Assembly (NCBI GenBank): GCA_003213255.1
Contig: QCNI01000015.1
Location: forward strand, 1-38,180
Direction: 5' to 3'
Length of the DNA: 38,180 nt
DNA from: Prochlorococcus sp. AG-424-P16
GTDB taxonomy: Bacteria; Cyanobacteriota; Cyanobacteriia; PCC-6307; Cyanobiaceae
The position numbers and the translations under genes are program-made. Below the pieces are notes generated by a model that saw only the letters and a program-made list of their open reading frames with translations, was not told the origin of the DNA and made no database searches. Positions 1-6,728 of this stretch are shown piece after piece. Within the stretch, counting starts at the first letter, position 1; every line of letters starts with the position of its first letter.

Positions 1-1
1 A

Positions 2-355
2 AGAAAAATTTCGACTGGATTAATAAATTCAATTTGGTTGCAATATGGCACAGATATTAAAGTTCTTCAGAATGAGTTAATTTATCTCAAGAAAATAGCA
101 AAAGATGAAAAATTAAATCTATTTGGAAGCTTATTTATTCCTTCTAAACAATTTATAGCGCGTTTTAAATTTCGTCCTTGGAAAGAGGTATACATTTCAG
201 AAAAGTGTTTATTTGCCTTAGATAATTTTTTTGATTTTACAAGTGATTTAGTTTCTTTTTATAAAAATAATAATATTATTCCTGTAATTGAATCTGATTT
301 TTCTTCATCAGATAAACTTGATTCTGTTTATAGTTTTTTAGAAAGTGAAAGATAA
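2..355 (+). CDS. 3' part of a gene, possibly MTHFR-like (5'-truncated by window edge)
   Basis: The reading frame is open from base 2 without a stop, so the gene begins before the window; the first in-window start-like codon (TTG at 38) is probably not the true start. About 117 codons are visible. The segment FKFRPWKEVYISEKCL, followed by a region ending in PVIESDF, resembles as I remember it the C-terminal part of cyanobacterial proteins annotated as methylenetetrahydrofolate-reductase-like. The MetF catalytic core would lie outside the window, so this is a weak family inference. The next gene starts 20 bases after the stop on the same strand, so the two are probably co-transcribed. Confidence 0.55.
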   Translation, partial: RKISTGLINSIWLQYGTDIKVLQNELIYLKKIAKDEKLNLFGSLFIPSKQFIARFKFRPWKEVYISEKCLFALDNFFDFTSDLVSFYKNNNIIPVIESDFSSSDKLDSVYSFLESER

Positions 356-375
356 TTTCTATCAATATTAAATCT

Positions 376-1533
376 ATGAAAAGTGATGTTACATATGACT
401 TATTAATAATAGGTGGAGGTATATCTGCTTGTATCTTCGCTTCGAAGTATCTGAAAAATAATAAAACAAAAAAAGTTGGATTAATTGAAATTGGTCGTGG
501 TCTTGGAGGGCGATCAAGTACAAGAATAAGCAAAAAATATAAAGGTTGGAAACTAAACCATGGTTCTCCAAATTTTAATATATCTAACATTAATAATAAT
601 CTTGTATTAAAAAGATATATTGATGAATTATTGGAAAATAAATATATAAAAATTGACGACTCAGACATATTTTTTTTAAATGAAGATTCAAATCTAGAAA
701 GCATAAAAAAGTCTGAATTTTCTTGCGGGGTTAATTATCTATCTTTAGATTCCATGAGTGAATTATCGAAAAAGATAATTGAGTCAAATAATTTAAAAGA
801 GAAAATTGATTATTTTTTTGAAACTTTAATAGTTGATATGAAGTTCAATGATAAGGAATGGTTACTAACATCAAAAAATGGCGACAAATTCAAGTCTAAA
901 TATCTAATTTGTTCCACTAATTTGTTGTTACATAAGAGGTCTTTAAAAATATTAAACGTTAATCAAATTCCATTAAGAAAAGCTATTCCTATTAATAATG
1001 ATAAAAAAATAGATTTATTATTAAATTACTTAGAAGAACAAACATTTATTCCTAGGTTAACTTTTTTAATATATACAAATAAAAATTATAGTTATAAAGA
1101 TTATTATTATAAAAAACAAAGGTATTTTTATTTAAAAAATAATTTAGAAAAAAAATATAGATTTGAAAGAATTATTTTTCAGCTGCAAGATAATAATAAA
1201 TTAGGAATTGTAATACATTCAAAAAACGCAGAGTTAATTAATTCTTATATAAGTGCAAAAGATGAAGAAGTTTTTAAACAAAAAATAATTACAAATTTCA
1301 ATAAATTGTTTGAAGATAATTCTGTAATACATAAATTAACTTTTGATGAAAAAATATCTATTATGAAATGGAGAGCTTCACAGCCTTCTGGGCTTGCCGT
1401 ACCATTATCTTTACAATTTAGTAGAAAATATAGAATTGGATTTTGCGGAGACTGGTTTGAAGGAGACGGATTTGGTAGAATTGAAGGCTCAATTTTAAGC
1501 GCGTTAATATTAGAGAAAAAATTAAAGACTTAA
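376..1533 (+). CDS. NAD/FAD-dependent amine-oxidase/renalase-like oxidoreductase
   Basis: This 385-residue protein is a probable soluble flavoprotein. The N-terminus has a dinucleotide-binding fold, LLIIGGGISACIFASKYL at about residues 9-26, followed by a GRGLGGRSSTR motif (about 40-50) typical of amine-oxidase and renalase families (COG3380-like). The C-terminal MKWRASQPSG and IGFCGDWFEGDGFGRIEGS match the closing FAD-binding segment in which the flavin ring is contacted. The substrate cannot be read from the sequence. The middle is unusually rich in Lys, Asn and Tyr, as expected from AT drift. Its stop shares a TTAA palindrome with the convergent gene at 1530-2126. Confidence 0.8.
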   Translation: MKSDVTYDLLIIGGGISACIFASKYLKNNKTKKVGLIEIGRGLGGRSSTRISKKYKGWKLNHGSPNFNISNINNNLVLKRYIDELLENKYIKIDDSDIFFLNEDSNLESIKKSEFSCGVNYLSLDSMSELSKKIIESNNLKEKIDYFFETLIVDMKFNDKEWLLTSKNGDKFKSKYLICSTNLLLHKRSLKILNVNQIPLRKAIPINNDKKIDLLLNYLEEQTFIPRLTFLIYTNKNYSYKDYYYKKQRYFYLKNNLEKKYRFERIIFQLQDNNKLGIVIHSKNAELINSYISAKDEEVFKQKIITNFNKLFEDNSVIHKLTFDEKISIMKWRASQPSGLAVPLSLQFSRKYRIGFCGDWFEGDGFGRIEGSILSALILEKKLKT

Positions 1534-2126
1534 TTAAATAATTTTTTCAGAATGAGATCTATATCAGTGTTTTTTTCAATAATGAATTTATTTGTATCAT
1601 TTTTAATGCTAATAGGTTTGAATTTTTCGTAATAAATGCTCCATGATTTTAAGAAATCATTCTCGGCTTGTTTTTTATCCTTACCCCTTTCTTTTATATC
1701 TCTTTGGACAACTCTATTCATGCACTCATTTTTTTTGGTTTTTATTTCTATGAAAATATAATCCTTATTATTTAAGGTGTTTGAGAATTCCTTAGCAAAT
1801 ATACCCTCAACAATTAAAAAACTGATATTAAATGTTTCGTTTAAGATGTTTTGAATTGTTTTTTTTTTGAAATTATAATAACGATTATAGATTGAAATTC
1901 CATTCTTATAAATAAAATCAAAATCTTTTTTGAATAGTTTGTTATTAAAACTAATATTTCTATCAAAAAAACCCTCTACAAATTTTGGTAGTAATTTACT
2001 TATTAACCCTGTCTTATAGTAATTGTCGGTGCTTAATACAATACCATTTTTATTCTTTTTTATTATTTGATTTGCTAAAGTTGTTTTCCCGCTTCCGGAA
2101 GGTCCACTTATAAAAATAAGCTTCAT
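1530..2126 (-). CDS. uridine-kinase-like P-loop kinase
   Basis: A 198-residue protein beginning with a Walker A loop, ISGPSGSGKTTLANQI (about residues 6-21), then STDNYYK, as in the uridine kinase/phosphoribulokinase superfamily. The core continues with LIVEGIFAKEF (a Walker-B-like strand) and a lid with RVVQRDIKERGK, where arginines could bind phosphates. Members phosphorylate uridine/cytidine or other small alcohols. The protein is close to the usual size (about 200-210 aa), but I would not fix the substrate. The stop codons of this gene and the convergent oxidoreductase overlap in TTAA at 1530-1533. Confidence 0.75.
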   Translation of the reverse strand: MKLIFISGPSGSGKTTLANQIIKKNKNGIVLSTDNYYKTGLISKLLPKFVEGFFDRNISFNNKLFKKDFDFIYKNGISIYNRYYNFKKKTIQNILNETFNISFLIVEGIFAKEFSNTLNNKDYIFIEIKTKKNECMNRVVQRDIKERGKDKKQAENDFLKSWSIYYEKFKPISIKNDTNKFIIEKNTDIDLILKKLFN

Positions 2127-2323
2127 TTTTAAAATCTGTTCTTTAATAAGATTTTAACTTTACTATTAATAAATACATTTAAATTTTGAATATAAATACT
2201 ATTTTTTTTAGTTTTTAAAAATAATTTAGAATACCTTGCAATCGCTCGTAAGCTTGCATAAATATTAAATGTGTGTCTTTATATAATTGTAAATAAATTA
2301 TCTCTTTTCAATAAGTCATTGTC

Positions 2324-2353
2324 TTGTTATTTATTCCTCTGGAATTTGATAAT
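2324..2353 (+). promoter_or_regulatory. candidate sigma-70-type promoter for the HhH gene
   Basis: TTGTTA at 2324-2329 and GATAAT at 2348-2353 are separated by 18 bases, and the ATG follows about 40 bases later. The match is by eye in AT-rich DNA, where chance matches are common. The rest of the 2127-2393 spacer shows nothing I can name. Confidence 0.3.
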
Positions 2354-2393
2354 ATTAAATTGAAGAGCTAATTTTATTACCTAATATATTGCA

Positions 2394-2729
2394 ATGATTT
2401 CTAAATTTTTCAGCAAACTAAAATCAATTTTATTTAAAAGTGCAGTAACTCCTGAAACTCCTTTAAAGAAAGAAAAAAAAGCAGCAAAGTCTGCAAAAAC
2501 AAAAACGAAAACAGAAACGAAAACAAAAACAAAAACCAAAGCGGTAAATTCTAAGATAAATATTGAAACTTTGACTACACTTCCAGGTGTTGGAGCTAAA
2601 AGCGCAAAAGCTTTGTATGAGGCTGGATTTAAAACAACAAAAGCAGTTATCGCTGCTGATGAAAAAGACCTTCTTGCTGTGTCAGGAGTTGGAATAAATC
2701 TTGTTAAAAAGCTTAAAAAGCTTAAATAG
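2394..2729 (+). CDS. helix-hairpin-helix DNA-binding protein with Lys/Thr-rich linker
   Basis: A 111-residue, very basic protein. Residues 1-20 form a short basic/hydrophobic start. Residues 25-50 are a low-complexity linker dominated by KT and ETKT repeats. Residues 60-110 hold two helix-hairpin-helix elements, LPGVGAKSAKALYEAG (63-78) and VSGVGINLVKKLKK (96-109), of the kind that contact DNA backbone non-specifically in RuvA, UvrC or DNA polymerase beta families. A nucleoid-associated or repair-accessory role is an inference. The linker is encoded by an imperfect A-rich hexamer-like repeat (about 2499-2540) that could vary in length by slippage. It converges on rpsU. Confidence 0.7.
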   Translation: MISKFFSKLKSILFKSAVTPETPLKKEKKAAKSAKTKTKTETKTKTKTKAVNSKINIETLTTLPGVGAKSAKALYEAGFKTTKAVIAADEKDLLAVSGVGINLVKKLKKLK

Positions 2730-2750
2730 TTTAATTTTTTTAAAACTCTT

Positions 2751-2796
2751 TAGAAATTATCAATATAGAAAACTTACAAAAACTTTATAATTTCTA
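2751..2796. terminator. possible bidirectional terminator hairpin between HhH gene and rpsU
   Basis: A perfect 10-base inverted repeat (TAGAAATTAT at 2751-2760 and ATAATTTCTA at 2787-2796) with a 26-base loop lies between the two convergent stop codons. The stem is AT-only apart from one pair, so it is weak. Its position is right for ending both transcripts. Confidence 0.3.
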
Positions 2797-2801
2797 GGAG
2801 A

Positions 2802-2978
2802 TTATCTTCTTCTTGCTTTTCTTCTCTGTTGCAATTTTCTTTTGTATTTTTCAATAGGGGTTTCATGATGCCTAAGTCTTTTTAAATCTGCAAAGATTCC
2901 AGATTTAGATACTTGTCTCTTAAATCTTCTAAGGGCAGACTCAATTCCCTCGTTCTCTCCTACTGTAACTTGTGTCAA
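2802..2978 (-). CDS. rpsU: 30S ribosomal protein S21
   Basis: This 58-residue protein reads [20 protein letters not shown] at the start, continues with [20 protein letters not shown], and ends in a highly basic tail QQRRKARRR. This is the bS21 pattern over its full length. S21 sits on the small subunit near the anti-Shine-Dalgarno region and supports mRNA engagement. The start is TTG (2976-2978); there is no ATG or GTG in frame that would keep the conserved N-terminus. A good promoter match lies just upstream (2998-3026). The gene is under 60 codons and is easily missed by ORF length cut-offs. Confidence 0.95.
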
Positions 2979-2997
2979 AATTTTCGAAATAAAATAT

Positions 2998-3026
2998 ATT
3001 CTAGCACTTCAAAAAGATATATTCAA
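2998..3026 (-). promoter_or_regulatory. candidate rpsU promoter
   Basis: On the minus strand TTGAAT (3021-3026) and TAGAAT (2998-3003) are separated by exactly 17 bases. Transcription would begin about 12-15 bases before the TTG start of rpsU. The spacing is ideal and both hexamers are 4-5 of 6 to consensus. Confidence 0.5.
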
Positions 3027-3064
3027 ACTTAAAACATCTACTTGTATTTTGATGATTTATTTTG

Positions 3065-3523
3065 CTAATTTTCAGCCCAATCCACAAATCTTTTTTTATT
3101 ACTTTTTATATCTTGTAATGATTCAAAATAATATTTTTCCCAATTATCTTTAGGCAGTCCAAGAAATAACATTAGGTTTAATGGGTATTGATTACTATCA
3201 GCACAATTTCTAAAATCATCTCTGAATAAAAAGATTTCCTTTTTTAAAGCAATTGCGATACCTAACTCAATCATTACCCCTTCATCTGGTGGATTACCAT
3301 TAACAATCGCAAAAATACAATCACATTCTTTCAAATCAAGAAAATTACATCTTGCAACCTCATATGCCCACTCACTTTCTTGTTGTGTTAATCGTTTTGC
3401 CCTCTCAAAAGGTTCAAATACTTCTACATTTAAATCATTGAAGATTTGAATAAATTCATCTAAGAGGGTTTTAGTTTGTTTTGAAAATCCATATGGATTA
3501 GCCAAATATAATTTCTTTCTCAA
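3065..3523 (-). CDS. nucleoside 2-deoxyribosyltransferase-like protein
   Basis: A 152-residue protein with the NDT-type Rossmann-like fold (COG3613-like). The N-terminus KLYLANPYGFS is the substrate loop. LKECDCIFAIVNGNPPDEG (about 64-82) is the central strand and loop, and VMIELGIAIALKK (83-95) carries the candidate nucleophile Glu86 at the usual place. Family enzymes cleave or exchange N-glycosidic bonds of 2'-deoxynucleosides; relatives act on 5'-monophosphates. Which substrate is used here is not readable. The start codon overlaps the stop of the phosphoribosyltransferase gene by 4 bases (3520-3523), implying translational coupling. Confidence 0.75.
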   Translation of the reverse strand: MRKKLYLANPYGFSKQTKTLLDEFIQIFNDLNVEVFEPFERAKRLTQQESEWAYEVARCNFLDLKECDCIFAIVNGNPPDEGVMIELGIAIALKKEIFLFRDDFRNCADSNQYPLNLMLFLGLPKDNWEKYYFESLQDIKSNKKRFVDWAEN

Positions 3524-3915
3524 TTTAAACCTCTTTTTTTGATGTACTCTTCACGATCAACTTTTGAATTTAAAGTATTTTCCCAAGGGAAAACAATCCA
3601 TTGACTTTTTTTTGTTACATGTACTGTATTCCACCATGTAGGGTTGATTTTACTAAATAATACAAAAAACATTGCTCCTTCAATATTCTTGAAGGTCGAC
3701 AATGTAATGCCTGTATCATAAACATCATCTACTATAAGCGAATTTTTTATTGGTTCAGAAATTAATTCAATTTTTAATTTATGGCTTAGTGCTACAGCAA
3801 GACATAATCCACCACGAGGAATTCCATATATTCCAGAAAATTCCTTAAACCTACATTTATTAGCTATTTGTTCTACGCTATTATCAAATTCGCTCCATGT
3901 AAAATAACTTATCAT
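3520..3915 (-). CDS. purine-type phosphoribosyltransferase
   Basis: A type I phosphoribosyltransferase of 131 residues from the ATG at 3915. The frame is open 15 codons further upstream, but that extension overlaps the preceding gene and is not conserved-looking. The PRPP-binding motif LIVDDVYDTGITL spans about residues 60-72. An earlier GIYGIPRGGLCLA (28-40) is the pyrophosphate loop, and QWIVFPWE (105-112) resembles xanthine/guanine/hypoxanthine PRTases. It would salvage a nucleobase to its nucleotide. It lies one base after the stop of a 61-codon unknown and overlaps the deoxyribosyltransferase-like gene, so the set is one operon. Confidence 0.75.
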   Translation of the reverse strand: MISYFTWSEFDNSVEQIANKCRFKEFSGIYGIPRGGLCLAVALSHKLKIELISEPIKNSLIVDDVYDTGITLSTFKNIEGAMFFVLFSKINPTWWNTVHVTKKSQWIVFPWENTLNSKVDREEYIKKRGLN

Positions 3916-3916
3916 C

Positions 3917-4102
3917 TTAATTTTCGTTTTTTTCTGTTTTATTAGCGTAATTTGAAGCAATTACACTTAAAAGAGCTACTACTTGCTCATTTGGACAATT
4001 AGTATTTTTTTTTAAGTTTTCACATTCATTTATTATCTTGGCGTATGTATCCTCAACTATCCCGTTCATTTGATCGATACTAAAAGAATATGGTTTATTC
4101 AT
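3917..4102 (-). CDS. small unknown protein, first gene of the salvage-like operon
   Basis: A 61-residue soluble protein from ATG 4102 (MNKPYSFSIDQMNGIVEDTY at the start). The frame remains open to 4186, but that part is Lys/Asn-rich and overlaps the neighbouring gene. It contains two cysteines, Asn-Cys type (ECENLKKNTNCPNE), and ends in a charged tail. I do not recognise the family. The one-base gap to the phosphoribosyltransferase start suggests tight coupling. Confidence 0.55.
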   Translation of the reverse strand: MNKPYSFSIDQMNGIVEDTYAKIINECENLKKNTNCPNEQVVALLSVIASNYANKTEKNEN

Positions 4103-4179
4103 TTTTAAATTATTATTTTTTTTATTCTTACTTAAATATCCAACGAAGTAAATATTTTTAGTATTTAAAAATAGAATTA

Positions 4180-4680
4180 TTACCACATAGGGTCATTTAA
4201 TTTTTCATTTTTAAGTGAAGAAGGAACATAAGTATGTAAAGCTTCAATTTTTATAGCCCATTTTTTAGAGTTACCTTTTAAACTCTTGCTTTCAATAAGG
4301 TTTATTAAGGAAATCCTTTTTCTAACTTTAAGAAGTCCTAAACAAGCTTCCCAGGCTTCATGATTTTTATAAATATCTAACCAAAAATCAAAAATATTTT
4401 CCAAGATTTCTAAAGGGATATCAAAAGGAATCCCAATTGAAGGTCTTGCAATTAAATAATTTTTTTTTCTTAGTTCATTTAATAAATTATTTACGTTTAA
4501 ATTAATAGCTAATAGAATATCTTTTGCTGATTCATTACCCATTAATTCTTTTCTATGGCAATCTAAAAGATTATTATCCTCAAGGATATTTTCATCACAA
4601 TTTTTTATTCCCACAATCCAAAACCCTTCTCCATTATTCACTCCACTAGCAAGATATAGATATTGAGGTGAATTCTCCAA
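4180..4680 (-). CDS. hypothetical protein
   Basis: A 166-residue predicted soluble protein starting MENSPQYLYLASGVNNGEGF. The only start in this frame after the upstream stop is TTG at 4678-4680. The N-terminal third looks like a short beta-rich segment with GFWIVGIKNCDEN; the rest is predicted helical with many Leu/Asn/Lys. There is no signal peptide or membrane segment. No family is recognised. It precedes the phosphoribosyltransferase set by 77 bases on the same strand and could belong to the same transcription unit. Confidence 0.6.
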   Translation of the reverse strand: MENSPQYLYLASGVNNGEGFWIVGIKNCDENILEDNNLLDCHRKELMGNESAKDILLAINLNVNNLLNELRKKNYLIARPSIGIPFDIPLEILENIFDFWLDIYKNHEAWEACLGLLKVRKRISLINLIESKSLKGNSKKWAIKIEALHTYVPSSLKNEKLNDPMW

Positions 4681-4903
4681 GATTTCAAATTATTTTTTCC
4701 ATTTTTAACATTTTTTGCTTGATATGAAAATTATTTAGCTGTGCAATTAACAATATGAAGTCCTCGTTTAAAAAATTTTGTTGTTATGATTAGATTTTAG
4801 GAAATGTTTGATTTAAGAGAACTAAAATTAATGTTTTTAGATCCTACTGATTTAATAATTAATAATATTAATAAATATCTTTATAGTAATAAAGCAATTA
4901 AAT

Positions 4904-5131
4904 TTATTTTTTCTTAGGAAATAATTTTCCTATCTTTTCCTTTTGCAAATACTCCTTTTTAGTTCTTATTTTTTTGTCTTCTAACGATTCTTTATTAGTG
5001 CTTACAGCATAAATAATATAGAAAATCATGCCAGTAAATATTAATCCTATAAAAATTATGAATATTCCTATAGGTTCACTGGGGCTGAATTTTTTAAGAT
5101 CTAAAGCTGTATTTAGGGAAATTATCATCAA
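4904..5131 (-). CDS. small membrane protein
   Basis: A 75-residue protein with one clear membrane segment (about residues 22-43, IGIFIIFIGLIFTGMIFYII) and a very basic C-terminal half ending KLFPKKK, which by the positive-inside rule would be cytoplasmic or stromal-side. I do not recognise it. Another small membrane protein is encoded just upstream on the same strand (5165-5386), 33 bases away, so the pair is probably co-transcribed. Thylakoid localisation is possible but unsupported. Confidence 0.55.
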   Translation of the reverse strand: MMIISLNTALDLKKFSPSEPIGIFIIFIGLIFTGMIFYIIYAVSTNKESLEDKKIRTKKEYLQKEKIGKLFPKKK

Positions 5132-5164
5132 TAATCTAATTCCTTAAATAAATTTTATAGAAAT

Positions 5165-5386
5165 CTAATTGATTTCCTCGTATCCAAAAAATGTTGCATT
5201 GTCTGAATTTTTGTACCCATTAGCGGCTTCCTGTGGGTTTTGACTGTCAATTTTTCTTGCTTTAGCATGTATCATGTTGAATGGGAAAATTACTGCTCCT
5301 ACAAAAAAATGAAGAATTAAGAAATCTGAAGGTAATCCATTTGTCCAATCAGGAAAAAAAAGTAATGTCATCAATGTTTCGTACAT
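5165..5386 (-). CDS. small membrane protein
   Basis: A 73-residue protein from the ATG at 5386 (MYETLMTLLFFPDWTNGLPS); a TTG four codons earlier is an alternative start. One membrane segment is visible (about 23-42, DFLILHFFVGAVIFPFNMIH), followed by a polar C-terminus with NATFFGYEEIN. The family is not recognised. It pairs with the 75-codon membrane gene downstream on the same strand. Confidence 0.55.
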   Translation of the reverse strand: MYETLMTLLFFPDWTNGLPSDFLILHFFVGAVIFPFNMIHAKARKIDSQNPQEAANGYKNSDNATFFGYEEIN

Positions 5387-5492
5387 ATTTGTAGTCAAAT
5401 AAACCTCTGACTATTATTACTGAACTTATTGCAATACTTTAAATTATTAATAAATTGAAATTTAATTTACTTTTTATAATTAACAGATTTAA

Positions 5493-5533
5493 TTGAAAAG
5501 ACAATTTGAAAATACTATTATATTACTTATAAA
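5493..5533 (+). promoter_or_regulatory. candidate promoter(s) for the secreted-protein gene
   Basis: Two overlapping candidates can be read: TTGAAA (5493-5498), 17 bases, TATTAT (5516-5521); and TTGAAA (5506-5511), 16 bases, TATAAA (5528-5533). Either would start transcription just before the TTG start at 5551. Which is used cannot be told by eye. Confidence 0.4.
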
Positions 5534-5550
5534 TTCATGATTAACGACTG

Positions 5551-5952
5551 TTGTTAAAATTATTTTTTGTCTTACTTTTATTTACAATTTTTCAATTAAA
5601 ACCTGCAATAGGTTTAGCTTTTGATACATCCGATCCCAGTGTTAGTTTGCTACAAAATAGGATCTCTAATAATTTCTCTAAGAAATATTGCAACGCTATC
5701 GAAAATGGTCTTTCTAAAGATGAAGCAATGAAATCAGCTATTTTAAAAACTGAAAATATTATATCTTTCTCTTACAATCCGCAGAAAAAATGGATTGAGA
5801 AAAGTGACTTGGCAAATCAAATTTCATTGCAAGTAGTAAATGATTGTGGATGGTCGTTTGGATTAATTGGAAAAGAGGGAGTTGATTATTTTAAATCATA
5901 TTTTCTAGAAATTTACGAAAAAACAACTCCCGACAAAAATTTTTCAAGATAG
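5551..5952 (+). CDS. secreted or periplasmic hypothetical protein
   Basis: A 133-residue protein with a signal-peptide-like N-terminus: MLKLFFVLLLFTIFQL followed by KPAIGLAF, cleavage probably near residue 23. The mature part has two cysteines (Cys47 and Cys99) that could form a disulfide, and a motif VVNDCGWSFGLIGKEGVDYF near the end. The start must be TTG 5551 (or CTG 5548), because a TAA lies in frame at 5542. A similar domain is, in my recollection, common as an unknown in marine picocyanobacteria, but I cannot name it. It is followed after 9 bases by a small membrane protein gene. Confidence 0.65.
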   Translation: MLKLFFVLLLFTIFQLKPAIGLAFDTSDPSVSLLQNRISNNFSKKYCNAIENGLSKDEAMKSAILKTENIISFSYNPQKKWIEKSDLANQISLQVVNDCGWSFGLIGKEGVDYFKSYFLEIYEKTTPDKNFSR

Positions 5953-5961
5953 AGTAGGTTA

Positions 5962-6156
5962 ATGAATAATATTTCAGACAAATTAGTATTGACTATAATT
6001 TTGATTACTATTCTTTTTGTATTTGGATTGATTTTTTCAGTAAAGTCTCCAGAGAGAAAAGTTATAGATTCGCCAATAATGTGGAAAGATGATTATTCTA
6101 ATATTGCGATTTTTAAGAGCAATAATATAAATTCAGAAAGATTAAGAATAATTTAA
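5962..6156 (+). CDS. small single-pass membrane protein
   Basis: A 64-residue protein with one membrane segment (about residues 8-27, LVLTIILITILFVFGLIFSV) and a polar C-terminus with PIMWKDDYSN. It starts at ATG 5962 with GTAGG upstream as a plausible ribosome binding site, 9 bases after the secreted-protein stop, so they likely form an operon. The family is not recognised. Confidence 0.55.
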   Translation: MNNISDKLVLTIILITILFVFGLIFSVKSPERKVIDSPIMWKDDYSNIAIFKSNNINSERLRII

Positions 6157-6222
6157 TAAAAACATTGCTTACTAAAATAAAGGGTCCTAATTAATTAAAT
6201 ACAAAAATATTTTTTCGAATCT

Positions 6223-6244
6223 CAATGAATTTATCGTTTCATTG
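6223..6244 (+). terminator. weak hairpin after the 64-codon membrane gene
   Basis: CAATGAA and TTCATTG form a 7-base stem with an 8-base loop, followed by TTTAATTT. It sits between the convergent genes ending at 6156 and 6246. The stem is short and AT-rich. Confidence 0.25.
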
Positions 6245-6245
6245 T

Positions 6246-6587
6246 TTAATTTAAGTAGTTCAAAAGAACTGACGCTAGTTTTAAATCATCATTAAACCAT
6301 GCTCTTATCGCCATAGCTCTTCGAGGATCATAAAAATTTTGTTTTCTGTACCAACCAAGAACTTCTGAATCTGATTTCTTACCATTACATGACAAACAAC
6401 ATGGGACGCAATTACTTGTGCTGCTAATACCTCCTTTTGACATCGGATGAAGGTGGTCAAGTGATTCTGAGGGTTTGCCGCAATAAATACATTTATAATT
6501 AGTAAGTTTATTAAGTGACTCTCTCCAATTTTTATTGCTTATCTTGGGACAAAACTGATCAAGGTAAATTGCATCTTGTCTATGCAT
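6246..6587 (-). CDS. HNH endonuclease family protein
   Basis: A 113-residue protein with a compact HNH/zinc-ribbon core. CIYCGK (about residues 34-39) and CLSCNGKK (65-72) are two zinc-binding CxxC pairs. DHLHPMSKGG (45-54) is the beta-hairpin with the catalytic His, and SNCVPCC (59-65) supplies the Asn of HNH. The tail YRKQNFYDPRRAMAIRAWF is typical of free-standing cyanobacterial HNH proteins. The substrate could be DNA in restriction, repair or a decayed mobile element; no methylase or recombinase lies nearby, so no role can be assigned. Confidence 0.8.
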   Translation of the reverse strand: MHRQDAIYLDQFCPKISNKNWRESLNKLTNYKCIYCGKPSESLDHLHPMSKGGISSTSNCVPCCLSCNGKKSDSEVLGWYRKQNFYDPRRAMAIRAWFNDDLKLASVLLNYLN

Positions 6588-6632
6588 AAAATTCTTGATA
6601 ATTTTTTTGATAATAACAGTTTTTTTTTAAGT

Positions 6633-6728
6633 ATGATTGAAAAAGATAAGATAAGACTTCTTAAAGCAAATGTTTCTTATGAAAAGAATAATTTTCTCTT
6701 ATTAATACAAAGGGCAATTTATAATTAA
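6633..6728 (+). CDS. possible 31-residue leader ORF overlapping the permease start
   Basis: ATG 6633 opens a 31-codon frame (MIEKDKIRLLKANVSYEKNN at the start) whose TAA overlaps the permease ATG as TAATG at 6726-6730. That arrangement is typical of translational coupling. The peptide is basic with a short hydrophobic run near the end. It could equally be a chance ORF; nothing else supports it. Confidence 0.3.
   Translation: MIEKDKIRLLKANVSYEKNNFLLLIQRAIYN

Noticed and set aside
276..704. 142-codon minus-strand frame over the FAD oxidoreductase
   Set aside because: It is antisense to a gene with clear FAD motifs; its composition is the mirror of AT-rich coding DNA.
2200..2270. Short repeated CTTGCA words around 2236-2260 as a regulatory or RNA element
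   Set aside because: The match is only six bases and no stable stem or terminator accompanies it.
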